Below are positions 22,152 through 32,760 of a DNA stretch of 64,000 nt, in pieces. The stretch comes from Metarhizium brunneum. Its lineage: Eukaryota > Ascomycota > Sordariomycetes > Hypocreales > Clavicipitaceae. The translations under genes were made by a program, and so were the position numbers. Position 1 is the first letter of the stretch, and the number at the start of each line of letters is the position of its first letter. The notes under the pieces were generated by a model. That model ran no database searches. It saw nothing but the letters and a program-made list of their open reading frames with translations, and was not told where the DNA came from. The stretch lies in NCBI RefSeq assembly GCF_013426205.1, contig NC_089422.1, forward strand, positions 8,893,001 through 8,957,000, written 5' to 3'.

Positions 22152-23850
22152 TTGAGGGCGGCGGCACAATATGCTGCTGGCATTCTACAGCATGTTTTTG
22201 AATGCGGAGGATAAATCGGCACGGTTCGTTCCTTGTTCGATTGGTCAAGTGTGAATCATGGCAGAGCGGCATCGCAGGTGGCTTTGGAAGACGAATTGGT
22301 GTAAGTCGGTGCTCGGCGCTCGGCGCTCGGCTCTCGGCTTAACGACCCAGGAGTCAGTCCAAGTTGTCTGGCGCGAGTGAGGCTTGTGATGCGACGAGAT
22401 TTTGTATGTTGCCAGAGTGCTTGTGACTTTTGGCCACATTGGCAAATTGAGTGCATTTTGTCGCATCTATGCTTTGTTGCTCTTTCTTGTAGCCTGCATG
22501 ATCACAGTCGCTGTGCAAGAGATTGAAGCCGTGGCACAATCCAAGTAGCGTCGAAACCGATCGCGCCTTCGACAGCTACATGAGCCCTCCATAGGTGGCT
22601 CATCCAGACGTCCTAGTGATGGTCATTAAAACGTTGTTTCCTCAGTCAAACGCCCGGTGGTGCCTAGCCGCAGGCGAAGCAGATCACGGGTTTTGCGATG
22701 CCCACTAGGCAGCGAGTCCAGACACCTTGGTGATGGCGAATGGCTTGTGACGGTCAGGTCCAATGTCGTCTTCGGTGCCGAGTACGGCCACATGCAGGTT
22801 TGCTGGGGTGAGGCTCTCCCCAAGGCACTGAGCTTATGTAGGCTGCGCCTCACAACCTTGAGCCATGTGGAGTGCGCGATTCTGCAGAACAAATGGAAGA
22901 TTCCAAAGCGATGAGGTGCAGCGCCAGGGCGCAGGCGCTGGACTGAACATGGCCGTCTGTTCATTCATTGTTCGAGTACTCCGTACTCCGTATTTTGGTA
23001 AGCATGTCAGGATGCTAGGTACTTTGTGCGCTTGATTAAAGATTTCGTCCGTCTTGGCAAGACCCTGGATACTTTTAAATTCAGAGCGGGGACTACGCAC
23101 AAAGGACTTCGATCGCCAGTCATTTTGTGGTTGCAAACAACACAAAAGGCCTGGGGCCACAAAATATGGATGTCGCTTTGGTAAAGGAATAAAGTCATGA
23201 TGCGGCCAGTTGTGACGGAGCCCACCATCCGGATCCTTGCACACGTACTCCGTACTCCAGTCCTTTCAATGTTTGCTCAAATCAACCAGAGTGCAAAATG
23301 AAATGCGTACCAGCCACACCATTGTGCGTCCCAGTGTTCAGCGGCACGGATGTTGCACATGCATGCATGTGCCCCAGTCAGCCCCTGTTCAGCCACTGTT
23401 GGCGGATCGAGAGCATCCAAATGGCAATTGATGACGTCCAGAGGACGCCACAGCGAGGGTGCATTCATCGTTCCGGCTTGTCGGAGTGAGGAACATCAAA
23501 CCAACGCCAAGACAACACGCTCGCTAGTCCCATTACTCCTTCCCCATCTTACCCAGACTAAAATCATTGCTTTGCTATTAAAGGCACTGGCCTCCCCTGG
23601 CTGCCTCAAATTCACATTTCTTTATCCACAGTTTGCACTCCGTACTCTTTGCAGCAATCAGCATTTTGTCACAATACACTTTTGCATCATCACTGACGAC
23701 CCGACAACCCGAGAAACCCAGTGCGGTCGCTTTTTATTTCCCTCTAGACCCTGCATACATACGTCTGCGTGGGCCTCCAAGTCAACCTTCGCTGGCATTT
23801 GCCCCCGGCAATCGGTCGCATCTTGTGACCCACCCATATATACACTCAAC
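22152..23850. other. Intergenic region of 1.7 kb
   Basis: No gene is supported. It includes a short tandem GCTCGGC run (22310-22338) close to the upstream TF start, and several TACTCCGTA-type motifs (22977, 23246, about 23636). The last 250 bp act as promoter and leader of the gene at 23851, with a TATATA at about 23837. Confidence 0.5.
22310..22338. repeat. Short GCTCGGC tandem run
   Basis: Four near-perfect 7-bp units (GCTCGGC, GCTCGGC, GCTCGGC, TCTCGGC) about 160 bp upstream of the Zn2Cys6 gene start. Each unit includes a CGG, the half-site type bound by zinc-cluster factors, so autoregulation is conceivable but unproven. Confidence 0.6.
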
Positions 23851-24757
23851 ATGCGGTTCGACTTCACATTCCTTGCAGCGATACTGCTGTCCAGTACTGC
23901 CGCAAACGTTATTGAACCTCGACATGCCGTTAGAATAGAAGACGTCACGCAAGGCGACGACTTGTTCAAGCGAAAAGGTGGTGGCGGCGGCGGCGGTCGA
24001 GGAGGAAGTAGTGGCGGAAGTAGTGGCGGAAGTAGTGGCGGAAGCAGCGGCGGCTCGCGAGGAGGCAGTAGTGGAAGCAGTGGGAGCAGCGGCAGTGGTA
24101 GTCGTGGCTCCGGCTCAGGTGGTGGATCGTAAGTGCTGTACCCCAACGAATCGCTACCACGGCTGAGATACTTACCATTGCTGCTTCAGGCGTGGAAATA
24201 CCGCCCCTGGCTCCAATGCTGGTGGCACCTCGCGGGGAGGTTCGGGACCTCCACGTGCATTTGGCGGCGGTTCCTACTACGGCGGAGGTGCGGCAAGGCC
24301 CTACAGATCTGGTGGCATTTCACCCCTCGGTGGTGCTGCTATTGGCCTTGCGGCCGGAGCTCTCCTCTTCTGGCCTGGCCGTTGGCTTTACGGGGCGTAT
24401 CTATACCCTTACCATAACCACTATGTCTTCCACAACGCCACCACCAACAAAGAAGAGAGTCTTCCTGTTGTTTGCGCTTGTGGCACGTATGAAGTATGCG
24501 GCTGTGATGAGAACAACAGCACAATGACAGAACTTGTCGGCAACGGCACTTACGATGCTCTCAACAAGTCTATCATCAACGTCGGGGATTACAAAGGTCA
24601 AAAGACGCTCCTCGTCAATGGAACCCTTCCCAACGGCACCACTGTGGATGGTCCAGATGAAGGCGCTGGTGTTGGTGTTGGCATGAAAAGTTTGGTTGAA
24701 GCTGCTGGCCTGTGGCCCGCTGTGGTTTGTGTCATCGCTGCCATCTGCCTTGCCTAA
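23851..24757 (+). CDS. Secreted Gly/Ser-rich protein with membrane or GPI-type C-terminus (DUF7732-like)
   Basis: Two exons, 23851-24128 and 24190-24757, give 281 residues. The 61-nt intron (24129-24189) has donor GTAAGT and acceptor TTCAG. Residues 1-19 are a signal peptide (MRFDFTFLAAILLSSTAANV), and a KR site near residue 46 looks like a Kex2-type processing point. Residues about 48-140 are low-complexity Gly/Ser/Arg. Next come a hydrophobic segment (about 143-160), a Cys-containing motif (VVCACGTYEVCGC), several N-X-S/T sites and a C-terminal hydrophobic tail that could be a GPI signal or membrane anchor. The CACGTYEVCGCDENN-type motif matches a conserved but uncharacterised fungal family I know as DUF7732. 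Location at the cell surface is inferred. Confidence 0.88.
24000..24122 (+). repeat. Coding tandem repeat, GGSS units
   Basis: Near-perfect 12-bp units (GGAAGTAGTGGC) repeat four times from about 24003, then degrade into AGC/GGC triplets. They encode GSSG-type repeats. Such repeats can change copy number and may vary between strains. Confidence 0.8.
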
Positions 24758-25611
24758 GCTGTGATGCGACAGCTCTGTTTGTTCCGCTTCAACAAGCTCG
24801 CCTTTGTTGGTAGCATTTGTACGATTCTTGATGACAGGTTGTGGTCAAATGATACCCAGCGGCATTAGAGATGTCGGCGTTTTTTTCTTCTTCTTCCAGA
24901 TATATAGTATTTTGCGTTGCTGAGCGTCGGCACCGCTGGGACAGCGTTTACAGGGATTCCAGACGACAACAGTTTTGGAGTTTGTCATTGACAACAATAG
25001 ACATTAGATGTATTGCAATACGAGTAATAAAGCCCCATGCATCACCCTTGAGAAAAAAAATTTGGGTGCAAATATATTATGCCTGCCGTTGTACTTTCCG
25101 CCTAAAATATTTCCTATGGAGCACGGTACTTTTATACCATTTCGGCCGAGCGTTGGCAACTTGGGTTGTGCGATGTCCTTGTAAAGAATCTCTCTACTCA
25201 CTCAAGTGGAAAACGCAAACCTCCCCGATAGAATCCTGATATGCAATAGCGATGCTCACAGATCTACCATCAGTTTTCTTAGACGCTTAAAACGATAGCC
25301 ATATGATTTTGTATTTTGTACATACCTTTGCCGTGATTTACGGATCGAGCCATCACGTGGTGCATGCTGACTCAGCATGAATGCCGACAACCCCCAACTC
25401 TCTCTCCGTCTTCCAACCTCAGCTGTGCAACCGTGAAGGGCGCCAAATTCAAAACCGTCGCATTCCTCGCCATTCCTGTCCCCTCTCATTGAACTTCAGC
25501 CTAAACCGTCGCGTTTGAAATTTTCTACTCAACAAAGCATGTTTTAGGCGCTCTGGTGCGCGCCACCCCTCCGGAGGAAGCTCTACAAGAGTACGCGCGA
25601 CCGAAAACATC
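24758..25611. other. Intergenic region upstream of taf1
   Basis: No gene is supported in 854 bp. The 24.9-25.2 kb part is AT-rich with no long frame; the last 200 bp is probably the taf1 promoter. Confidence 0.5.
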
Positions 25612-28600
25612 ATGGCCGACGACACAGAGTTCTCGTCCTTTGACGAGAACGCTTGGAAGGCACAAGATGCTGCTGATGATCGCGAAATCGCTCGACTACT
25701 AGAGCAGAGCCAAGAAGGCGGCAACAGCTCCTTGAAGCTCGATGATACTCCGTTCGATCAATCCAACAAGGCCGATGATGCCCAAGATTTCGAAGACATC
25801 AGTGATGATGATCTGCCAGACGAGGAGCCGAGCGCCAGCACCTCGTTGGAGCTTCCGGCACTGACTGATGACGGAGGTACCAGCAACGATGCCGACGATT
25901 TGTTTGGAGAAGGGCCCTCTTCTCCGACAGACCCCATTTTAGGACCACCATCGCCAGGTCCCCGCGTCCGCGACACAGACACTGCTGATGACTCTCACCC
26001 TATTGACTCGAGCCTTAGTTTCGCAGCCATCAACTTCGACCCTGATCCCCACCTGAACGGAGCTGCGAATCAAGATCCCGATATTCCAGCCGTTGTGGAA
26101 TCACACGAAGACTTGCTGAAAGCTGCATGGCCTGCATTCAAGAAGGGGCGTGTATTGACGTGGAGTGAACTTCTGCCACCGAAGAAGGCAACATGGAAGG
26201 AGAAGAAGCCGCTAAAGAAACCCAAGCATCTGGTTACTAGTAAGCTGAACCTCGACCTCGCTGCGGATCAAGAGAAGATGTTTCGAATTCCGGGAACTGC
26301 GACTTCTGGACCGAATCACCGGGCCCTGGAATCGTCGCTCGCCGGTTTTGTTCGATGCGAAAATAATGGGTCAAACCAAGAGGAGGATAGATCACATTTT
26401 GACTTGGACCAGGAATCAGATTCCGAAACTGTTGTGGGATTCACATTGCAAGATATTGATCTAGCATGCCAGGATTGGGGCGACCAAATTAACGCAGTCG
26501 AGACGGAGTTCAAGAAACGTGTCGCTGCTGAAAAGGAACTCCTTAAACCAAAGAAGCTAGTTGAGGATCACGATGATGAGTGGGATGCCGAGTTTCTGAT
26601 GGATACAATGGATGAGCAACCCCAACAGCCCAAGAAAAGGAGAGCAGTCAAATTTGGACTGCCAGAAATACCTCGATATGCTGCTTCTACGTTTGATAAC
26701 TTTGAAGATGTGACTCGACGAGGCGCCAAGCGTGTTCACCTAGACATGAACGACCCGCACCTGCTGCTCGACACTGACATGCATCTCCGTGCAAAACGAC
26801 CTCGGCTGGATTCAAAGGTTAAACGCATGGCGAATGGCAATATGGGCCGGGATATTTCGCAGCGCTTCAATCTCTCAAACGATGAAGCGTATGAGCTGCT
26901 CAAGGAAAACCACCAGAGCAAAGTCCGCGCTACTCTGGGCAATATTTCTGTGGAGCACAGTATGCCTGCCATCAAGCTGTCGTGGCCGTACTACAAGGTC
27001 AAGCTCGGTGGCACCACAGACGAGTATCACCGCCCGCGCTTCCGTTACAAGAAGTTCTCTGGGCATGTCATCAAGTTCGACAAGCCTCAGCATCACAAGC
27101 GCAAGATGATGAAGGGCAAGGCTCATGAAGTGTATCGTCTATCCAAGGATCTCAGCCTTAGCGACAACTCAACAGCTGTGCTATTCGAATACTGTGAACC
27201 CAGACCTCGAGTCTTGAACAACTTCGGCATGGGTAGCAAACTGATCAATTACTATCGGCGCAAGGACAACAATGAGGATGATCAGCTGCCCAAGCAGGAG
27301 TTGGGCGAATATCGTATGCTGCTGCCGGAAGATCGATCACCTTTTTCGCTGTTTGGAACCGTTGATTCAGGTGAAACCGTACCTACACTGCATAATGAAA
27401 TGTATAGGGCGCCCGTGTTCAAGCACATGCCACGGGGCACCGATTTTCTGGTCGTCCGAAGCACAACAGGCGTAGAGGGTTCGAAATGGCATCTACACAA
27501 GATCGACCACCTACACGTTGTTGGCCAGACTTTTCCTTCCGTGGATGTTCCCGGTCCCCATAGTAGACGTGTCACGAATGCGTCCAAGAACAGAATGAAG
27601 ATGCTGGCTTTCCGGATGATCAGGCATAGCCAGACAGACAACTGCCAGCTATCAGACATTACAAAGCACATAGCAGACTCCACCGACACTCAAAACAGGC
27701 AAAAGCTCAAGGAATTCCTACAATATGATAGGGAGAGTGGTGAAAAGGGCATGTGGCGCTTGAAGCCAAACGAGATGTTGCCCGACGAGAATGCGATTCG
27801 CGCCATGATCAAGCCTGAGGAGGTAAGTCTTCTGGATGCCATGCAACTGGGTATAAAGGAGCTCGAGGACGCTGGCTACGATCCCCGAAACGCCAACATT
27901 GATGATGATGTCATGGACGTCGATGCTGAAGACGAAGACGATGACGAGGGAGGAAGCAAGGCACCAAAGGGTGCCAAGAAGCCTGGCGAGAAGCAGGAAG
28001 AGACCCTTGCTGACAAGATGGCGCCTTGGAAAACTACAAAAGCCTTCATTGATGCCTGTGCCCAGAAGGCCATGCTTCAGTTGCATGGTGAAGGTGACCC
28101 AACAGGACATGGTCTTGGCTTCAGTTTCATCCGAACGTCCATGAAGGGCGGGTACATAGAGGCCGTTCAAGGTCCGCTGGCGACGTCGGCTGACGCCATG
28201 GAACGTGAGAAGCGCGCTAATGGCGGCCACGCCTACAATGTCAAGAAACAGCAAGCAATGTATGAGGAGGGTATCAAGGAGATTTGGGAGAAGCAAAAGT
28301 CGACACTTTCCGACGCCCAAGAGCACGATGACAAGGATGTGGCGGTCACAGAAGACGAGGATGACAGATTCAACGTTCACGCCGCCGCAACCCCAGCACA
28401 ATTCGACGATGGCACCAGTCAAATTAGTGGCTTTACATCGGCTAGTCGTCACGTGAAAAAAGCCATCTGTATTACAAGAGAGGTCCGCCTTCAAGATGGA
28501 ACCACTCAGACACGAACCGAGGTCGTCCACGATCCCGTTGTCATTTCGCAGTATATGAAGCGGCGAACTGAGGCAGACTTGGAACTTAAGGAGTACGTGT

Positions 28601-29873
28601 TCAATATTATTAGACGCAGGCGGCGTGGGAGACCCCCTCTAGTTTGGAAGAGGCTGCCGTTAGGTGTCAAGGCACTTCACAAGTGGGCATGCCTAGGTGA
28701 CATGCATCTCAGCCCCGAGAGACGACAAGCGCCGTCTCCAGGTGCTGTTGCTGATGTAATTGGATTGGAATTCCGAGCACCTGCTTACGTATATCTATCC
28801 ACAGCATCTACAGCTCCCGGCCTACGGGCAATGCCGATCATGACCGTCTTGCAGGCATTAGGTATGTAGATGAGTGACTTGCCACCTTGTCACAGCAAAG
28901 ATGGTGTACTTACGCGCAACTTGCTACAGAATCAAAAAGGAGCTCGAACGACTCGAAAAGAACAAGGCTCGACGACAGGCCCGAGAACAGCAAAAAGAGC
29001 TCCACCAAAAAGCCAGCGCTGGCGAAGCCGGATCACCTGGCGCTGTCGACAAGGTGCCCACTGGTACAACTCGCAAGTGTGCCAACTGCGGACAAGTTGG
29101 ACATATCAAAACAAACAAGAAGTATGACACCCCCAGTTTCCCCTCCTTTATATCCATCTTTTGATTGGTGGGGCGCTGCATCGCACAAGGAGGGTCAGGC
29201 AGTCCCGACCAAGAAGCAAGCCAGGAGGAAGAGCGTCTTGCATCGCTTGATGAAGTCATCGAATCGCGAAGCCCGAGAAAGAGAGAAGCGGCGTCAAATT
29301 GAGGAGAGGGCGACTGCCCGGAAAGTGAGAAAGGAGGAAAACATGGCGGAGAAGTTGAAAGTTCAACGAGAGCGTGAGCAGAAGAAAATAGAGGACACCC
29401 GACTGCGAGAGGAGGCAAGACGACAAGAAGACCAAGCCAGGGAAGGAAAGAAGAGACGTCAGGAAGAGCTCCGCGCCGACAAACAACGACAAGAAAACGA
29501 GCAGCGGCGCAAAGCGCAAGAAGAGAGAGAAGAAAGGCGCAGACTCCGTCTCGAACGCGAAGAAGAGAACCAGAGGAAGAAGGAAGAAAAGGCGAAAGCT
29601 CGTCCCAAGTTCAACTACGGAAGTTGCCGGCCGTGACAGTGTCGCACAGCCGTCACTTTTGTTTTCAGGGCTCATTTTGTCGCGTCATCAATATGGCCAT
29701 CACGCACAACAACTTTTTGTTTGTTTCTTGTTCATGAAGAGGTTGCTAACAGCTCTGCAACAAGGTTATGCCCCTTGCTTAACGGTACGATGAAGGCGGA
29801 CAACGGCGCAGCGGAACACGGCGGCTTTGGTAATTACAGCGCCCCCACGATGAGTGCTGCCTCACCACCGTGA
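25612..29873 (+). CDS. taf1: TAF1, largest subunit of transcription factor TFIID
   Basis: Four exons, 25612-28592, 28805-28861, 28930-29121 and 29765-29873, give about 1112 residues. The N-terminus (MADDTEFSSFDENAWKAQ) is the acidic TBP-binding (TAND-like) part. The central DUF3591 domain covers about residues 430-950 and includes GTDFLVVRSTT and the Arg/Lys-rich winged-helix region. A small exon of 57 nt restores the family-typical segment RPTGNADHDRLAG before KKELERLEKNKARR. The zinc knuckle is CX2CX4HX7C: the first three ligands (CANCGQVGH) are in exon 3, and the fourth (LCPLLNG) is in the last exon. Introns are 28593-28804 (212 nt, GTACGT), 28862-28929 (68 nt, GTATGT) and 29122-29764 (643 nt, GTATGA). 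Fungal TAF1 lacks the animal bromodomains, as here. TAF1 scaffolds TFIID at core promoters in the nucleus. Confidence 0.94.
29122..29764 (+). other. Long final intron of taf1 with an internal charged ORF
   Basis: This intron is about ten times longer than its neighbours. Within it, an open frame from before 29200 to 29636 encodes a Lys/Glu/Arg/Gln-rich segment (for example REREQKKIEDTRLREEARRQ) that would form a single charged alpha-helix; it has an internal ATG at 29343. A second frame (about 29200-29312) also reads as ordinary-looking protein, with EEERLASLDEVIE. Neither is in phase with the upstream exon without extra splicing. The acceptor is CAACAAG after a CTAAC branch at about 29744. 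Confidence 0.6.
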
Positions 29874-30711
29874 CACAACGAATACGGGGGGGGTTGGAAG
29901 GGGGGTTGGTTGGTTTTATTTTTATTTTCTGAAAGTTTTGTTTTATTTTTATCCCGGGCCATTGCGAGGTTCACTATACCAGGGTCATGTTGCAGGCGCA
30001 CGGCGTTTGGTAGATAGCTCGCCTGACGGGCGAAAAGCACAGGAATAGGAACTATGGAGTTATTCATGCGTACTATTGGTGCGGCTCGAGACGGGTGATG
30101 ACGGGCCGTGTTTCCCTTGGCACACGATGCATGTGGTTTTCCTTGCTTGGCTATGTGAGTGATCTGTGCTTGTTGGTTCGGTGTCAGGGCTGTATTTGGA
30201 ACAGAGCATCGAGCATTCCGTGCCCAGAGAGCAGCCACTCCGCGCCGGCTGCCTGGAACATGGGCCACACAGCCGTTTATTCTATTCGACTGCCACCCGG
30301 CCATTTCGCAACCACTAGAATGGCAAAGGGGGGGAGAAGGTAGGTCAGAGCGATGCGGTTTCGAGTTTCTACAGGACCTCGTCGAAACGCGTTTTGGGCA
30401 GGTGGCGGCTCGTTTGTTGTCTTCTCACGGCCTCAAAATAGCACGCAGGCCCTACAAGCTGTGACGAATCTCCTACTCTCGCTAGGCAAGTTGGTTGGGC
30501 ATCGTGCAGGCGCGTGTATCTGCTTGGTTGGTTGGTCCCTTTGTGCCCGGCATCACCTTGATGTGCTGTGCTTTTTGTACTTTTCTTTTCCTCCCGCAGA
30601 CGCCAGCTACGACTGTATTAGATACACTGGTTCGACTCCCACGCCGTCTTTTCCGGCCACGATGTCTCCCACCTGGTTCCCGAACGTGTTCGTTGAAAAT
30701 ACTCACTCGCC
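29874..30711. other. Intergenic region upstream of the F-box/ankyrin gene
   Basis: No gene is supported. A G-rich/T-rich tract (29886-29935) lies just after the taf1 stop. Frames of 100-150 codons between 30.2 and 30.8 kb overlap the next gene's start in other phases and show no domain. An upstream exon of the next gene starting at ATG 30662 is possible. Confidence 0.45.
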
Positions 30712-31878
30712 ATGGCATGCGGCCTCCCTCGCGGCAGCTGGGTTCGCCCGCGGCAGGGCAAAAGCGCCCACCTGGCCTGCCTCCCGCCAGAAATCGTCTG
30801 CATGATTGTCCGGCAGCTCCCCTTGGCAGGGGACAAGGCGGCCCTCTACAGGACCTGCGCGGCGCTCCACATCGCCCTGGTGGAGGAGGAGCTCTTCCGG
30901 CACCCGGAGCCCGGGGACGTCAACGATATTCTCAACTGGGCTGTGGAGAGGGCGTGTCTGCGGACGGCGCGGAGGGCGGTCGCGTACGGCGCCGACGCCG
31001 AGGCGTCGAGGAGGACCGACCGCGAGACGCCGCTCATGACGGCGTGCCGGGGCGGGAACCTCGACATGGTCAGGCTGCTCGTGGAGGCGGGCGCGGACGC
31101 CAATAACCGGTTCAGCCGGGACGGGAGCACGCCGGTCGTGCTGTCGGCCGGGGCGGCGCACGACGAGGCCGTCGTCTTCTTGATGGCTCGCGGCGGGGAT
31201 CCGGCGAGGCGCAATCGCTACGGGGAGACGGCGCTTCACCTCGCCGCCAGGAAGGACAACCTCGGCCTGGTGCGGGTTCTGCTCGCGTCGGGCAGGGTGG
31301 ACGTGAACGCGGCGTCGGTGACGCGGTCCACGCCGCTTCTCGAGGCGATCCAGGTTGGGAACATGCAGATGGTGGAGGTGCTGCTTGAACACGGGGCGAG
31401 CGAAGAGATTTACGAGTTGAACGGTGGTTTCGCGTTTACAAAGGCGCTCAGGAGCCGCGGTACGGGTCTGATGAAGGCCTTGCTGGAGCTGCGCATCTGT
31501 CCGGACGTCGCGGATGCCAGGGGACGAACTGCGCTGTCTTGGGCGGCCGAGTATGGGCATGCGATGCAGGTCGAGATGCTGCTTGATTCTGGCGCGCGCG
31601 TCGACACCCAGGATGTGCAGGGCAAAACACCACTCATGTATGCCGCCGCGGAGGCGAGGATTCAGGTCATGGAGACGCTACTTGATAGGGGGGCGAGCTT
31701 GGCCATTTCTGACAGATACGGCATGAAGGCGGCTTGTCATGCCGTGCAGTCTGAGAATTGGCAGAGCGTGGGACTCATTCTTGACCGTGGAGAAGATGTT
31801 CTCTGTGGGGCTGGCAGATGCGCTCGGCTGCTCTTGCAGATGGCTGGGCAGAAGGAGAATATGGGTATTGTATGTTAA
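30712..31878 (+). CDS. F-box-like protein with ankyrin repeats
   Basis: A single exon encodes 388 residues. Residues about 20-60 (HLACLPPEIVCMIVRQL, then AALYRTCAALH) are an F-box-like pair of helices. From about residue 80 to 370 there are eight or nine ankyrin repeats, with clear cores such as TPLMTACRGGNLDMVRLLVE, TALHLAARKDNLGLVRVLLA, TALSWAAEYGHAMQVEMLLD and TPLMYAAAEARIQVMETLLD. The combination suggests a substrate adaptor for an SCF ubiquitin ligase, a guess from domain order. The gene is much more GC-rich at third positions than its 3' flank, and it lies beside two large inverted repeats. The start at 30712 is the first ATG of the frame; a longer spliced N-terminus cannot be excluded. 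Confidence 0.85.
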   Translation: MACGLPRGSWVRPRQGKSAHLACLPPEIVCMIVRQLPLAGDKAALYRTCAALHIALVEEELFRHPEPGDVNDILNWAVERACLRTARRAVAYGADAEASRRTDRETPLMTACRGGNLDMVRLLVEAGADANNRFSRDGSTPVVLSAGAAHDEAVVFLMARGGDPARRNRYGETALHLAARKDNLGLVRVLLASGRVDVNAASVTRSTPLLEAIQVGNMQMVEVLLEHGASEEIYELNGGFAFTKALRSRGTGLMKALLELRICPDVADARGRTALSWAAEYGHAMQVEMLLDSGARVDTQDVQGKTPLMYAAAEARIQVMETLLDRGASLAISDRYGMKAACHAVQSENWQSVGLILDRGEDVLCGAGRCARLLLQMAGQKENMGIVC

Positions 31879-32240
31879 CGGGGAGTATTGTTTCGCTCTG
31901 TAGTCGAGTGGAATTACAAGCATGATACGAGTATCGTGTAAGCGTAAAATTAGATAATTGGAAAAATAGACCGTCTGTACACGCATCGTGACGCGTCAGA
32001 CGTACCAGCGCAATGGGTGCCGCGCCACGGCCCGCTAGCCAAGGCCATCATCTCGCGATAGCCTCAGCCACCGTTATTATGGAAGCAAACCATAAACCTA
32101 TTAACTTTACGCCCGTGACTCACGCCGGGTTACGCTAAAAACTTAAATGCCCACACACGTAGTATATCTACGAGGTCTGCCCTCGTCCGTATTCCAAGTC
32201 AATCCTGTTCTGCTCCATCCCAGTCATCTGCCTCTTTTAC
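31879..32240. other. Spacer after the F-box/ankyrin gene
   Basis: AT-rich 3' flank to about 31980, then promoter-like sequence ending in a C/T-rich leader-like run at 32195-32240. That run precedes an ATG at 32242 which now lies inside an inverted repeat rather than a gene. Confidence 0.45.
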
Positions 32241-32505
32241 TATGAAGACCCAGCACAACCAATCGTGAGTCCCTGCTTCCACACATCTCCCGCAAGCACT
32301 TGCCGACATGGCCCACAGCTATCTATAATCCAACACTTGTGTTGGGCTTCTTGTCATTTTTGGCCATGTTTGTGGTCTCTTGTTGTTTGATAGTTTAATT
32401 GTTGATAGCTGTGGGCGATGTCAGCAGGTGACCGGTCGCAGTGCTTGTGGGAGATGTGTGGAAGCAGGGACTCATGATTAGTTGTGTTGTGGCAGGGTCT
32501 TTTAG
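32241..32505. repeat. Large inverted repeat (about 85-bp arms, ~80-bp loop)
   Basis: Left arm about 32241-32325 and right arm about 32405-32505 are imperfect reverse complements. Shared cores include GAGTCCCTGCTTCCACACAT, CTCCCRCAAGCACT and GCCCACAGCTATC. The left arm starts with ATG and a strong splice donor (GTGAGTCC), as if it were the first exon and intron of a gene whose remainder is missing. The RNA would fold into a long hairpin, a possible small-RNA source. Confidence 0.75.
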
Positions 32506-32509
32506 CAGC

Positions 32510-32760
32510 TTCCTTGCTGCCGCGTTTAGGCTCTGCGTTTATGGAAGCCTTCTTTTCTAGATCCCTGATTATCTGGTTAATTTTCTTGATCCTTTTTAAG
32601 ATCAAGATTTATAGCAGAAGGAATACTTGCCTCGAGGCCAAAAATCCTAATTTCTGCTATAAATCTTAACCTTAAGGAAATTAAAAAGGTTAACTAAATA
32701 ATCAGGGATCTAGAAAAAAAGGCTTCCATAAACGCAGAGCCTAAACGCAGCAGCAAGGAA
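32510..32760. mobile_element. Fold-back (palindromic) MITE-like element, 251 bp
   Basis: The two halves are reverse complements for at least 70 bp from each end, with two or three differences; the terminal core is TTCCTTGCTGCYGCGTTTAG. Inner parts also pair (ATAGCAGAAG with CTTCTGCTAT-like sequence), leaving only a small unpaired centre. There is no coding capacity. The right edge is followed by TA. It lies five bases after the other inverted repeat. Confidence 0.82.

Noticed and set aside
23350..24132. Long N-terminal extension of the Gly/Ser-rich protein (frame open from 23350)
   Set aside because: The ATG at 23851 starts a clean signal peptide and follows a TATA-like promoter; the upstream part reads as untranslated sequence.
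30620..30640. Possible tRNA T-arm (GGTTCGACTCCC)
   Set aside because: No matching acceptor stem, D-arm or anticodon arm could be found around it.
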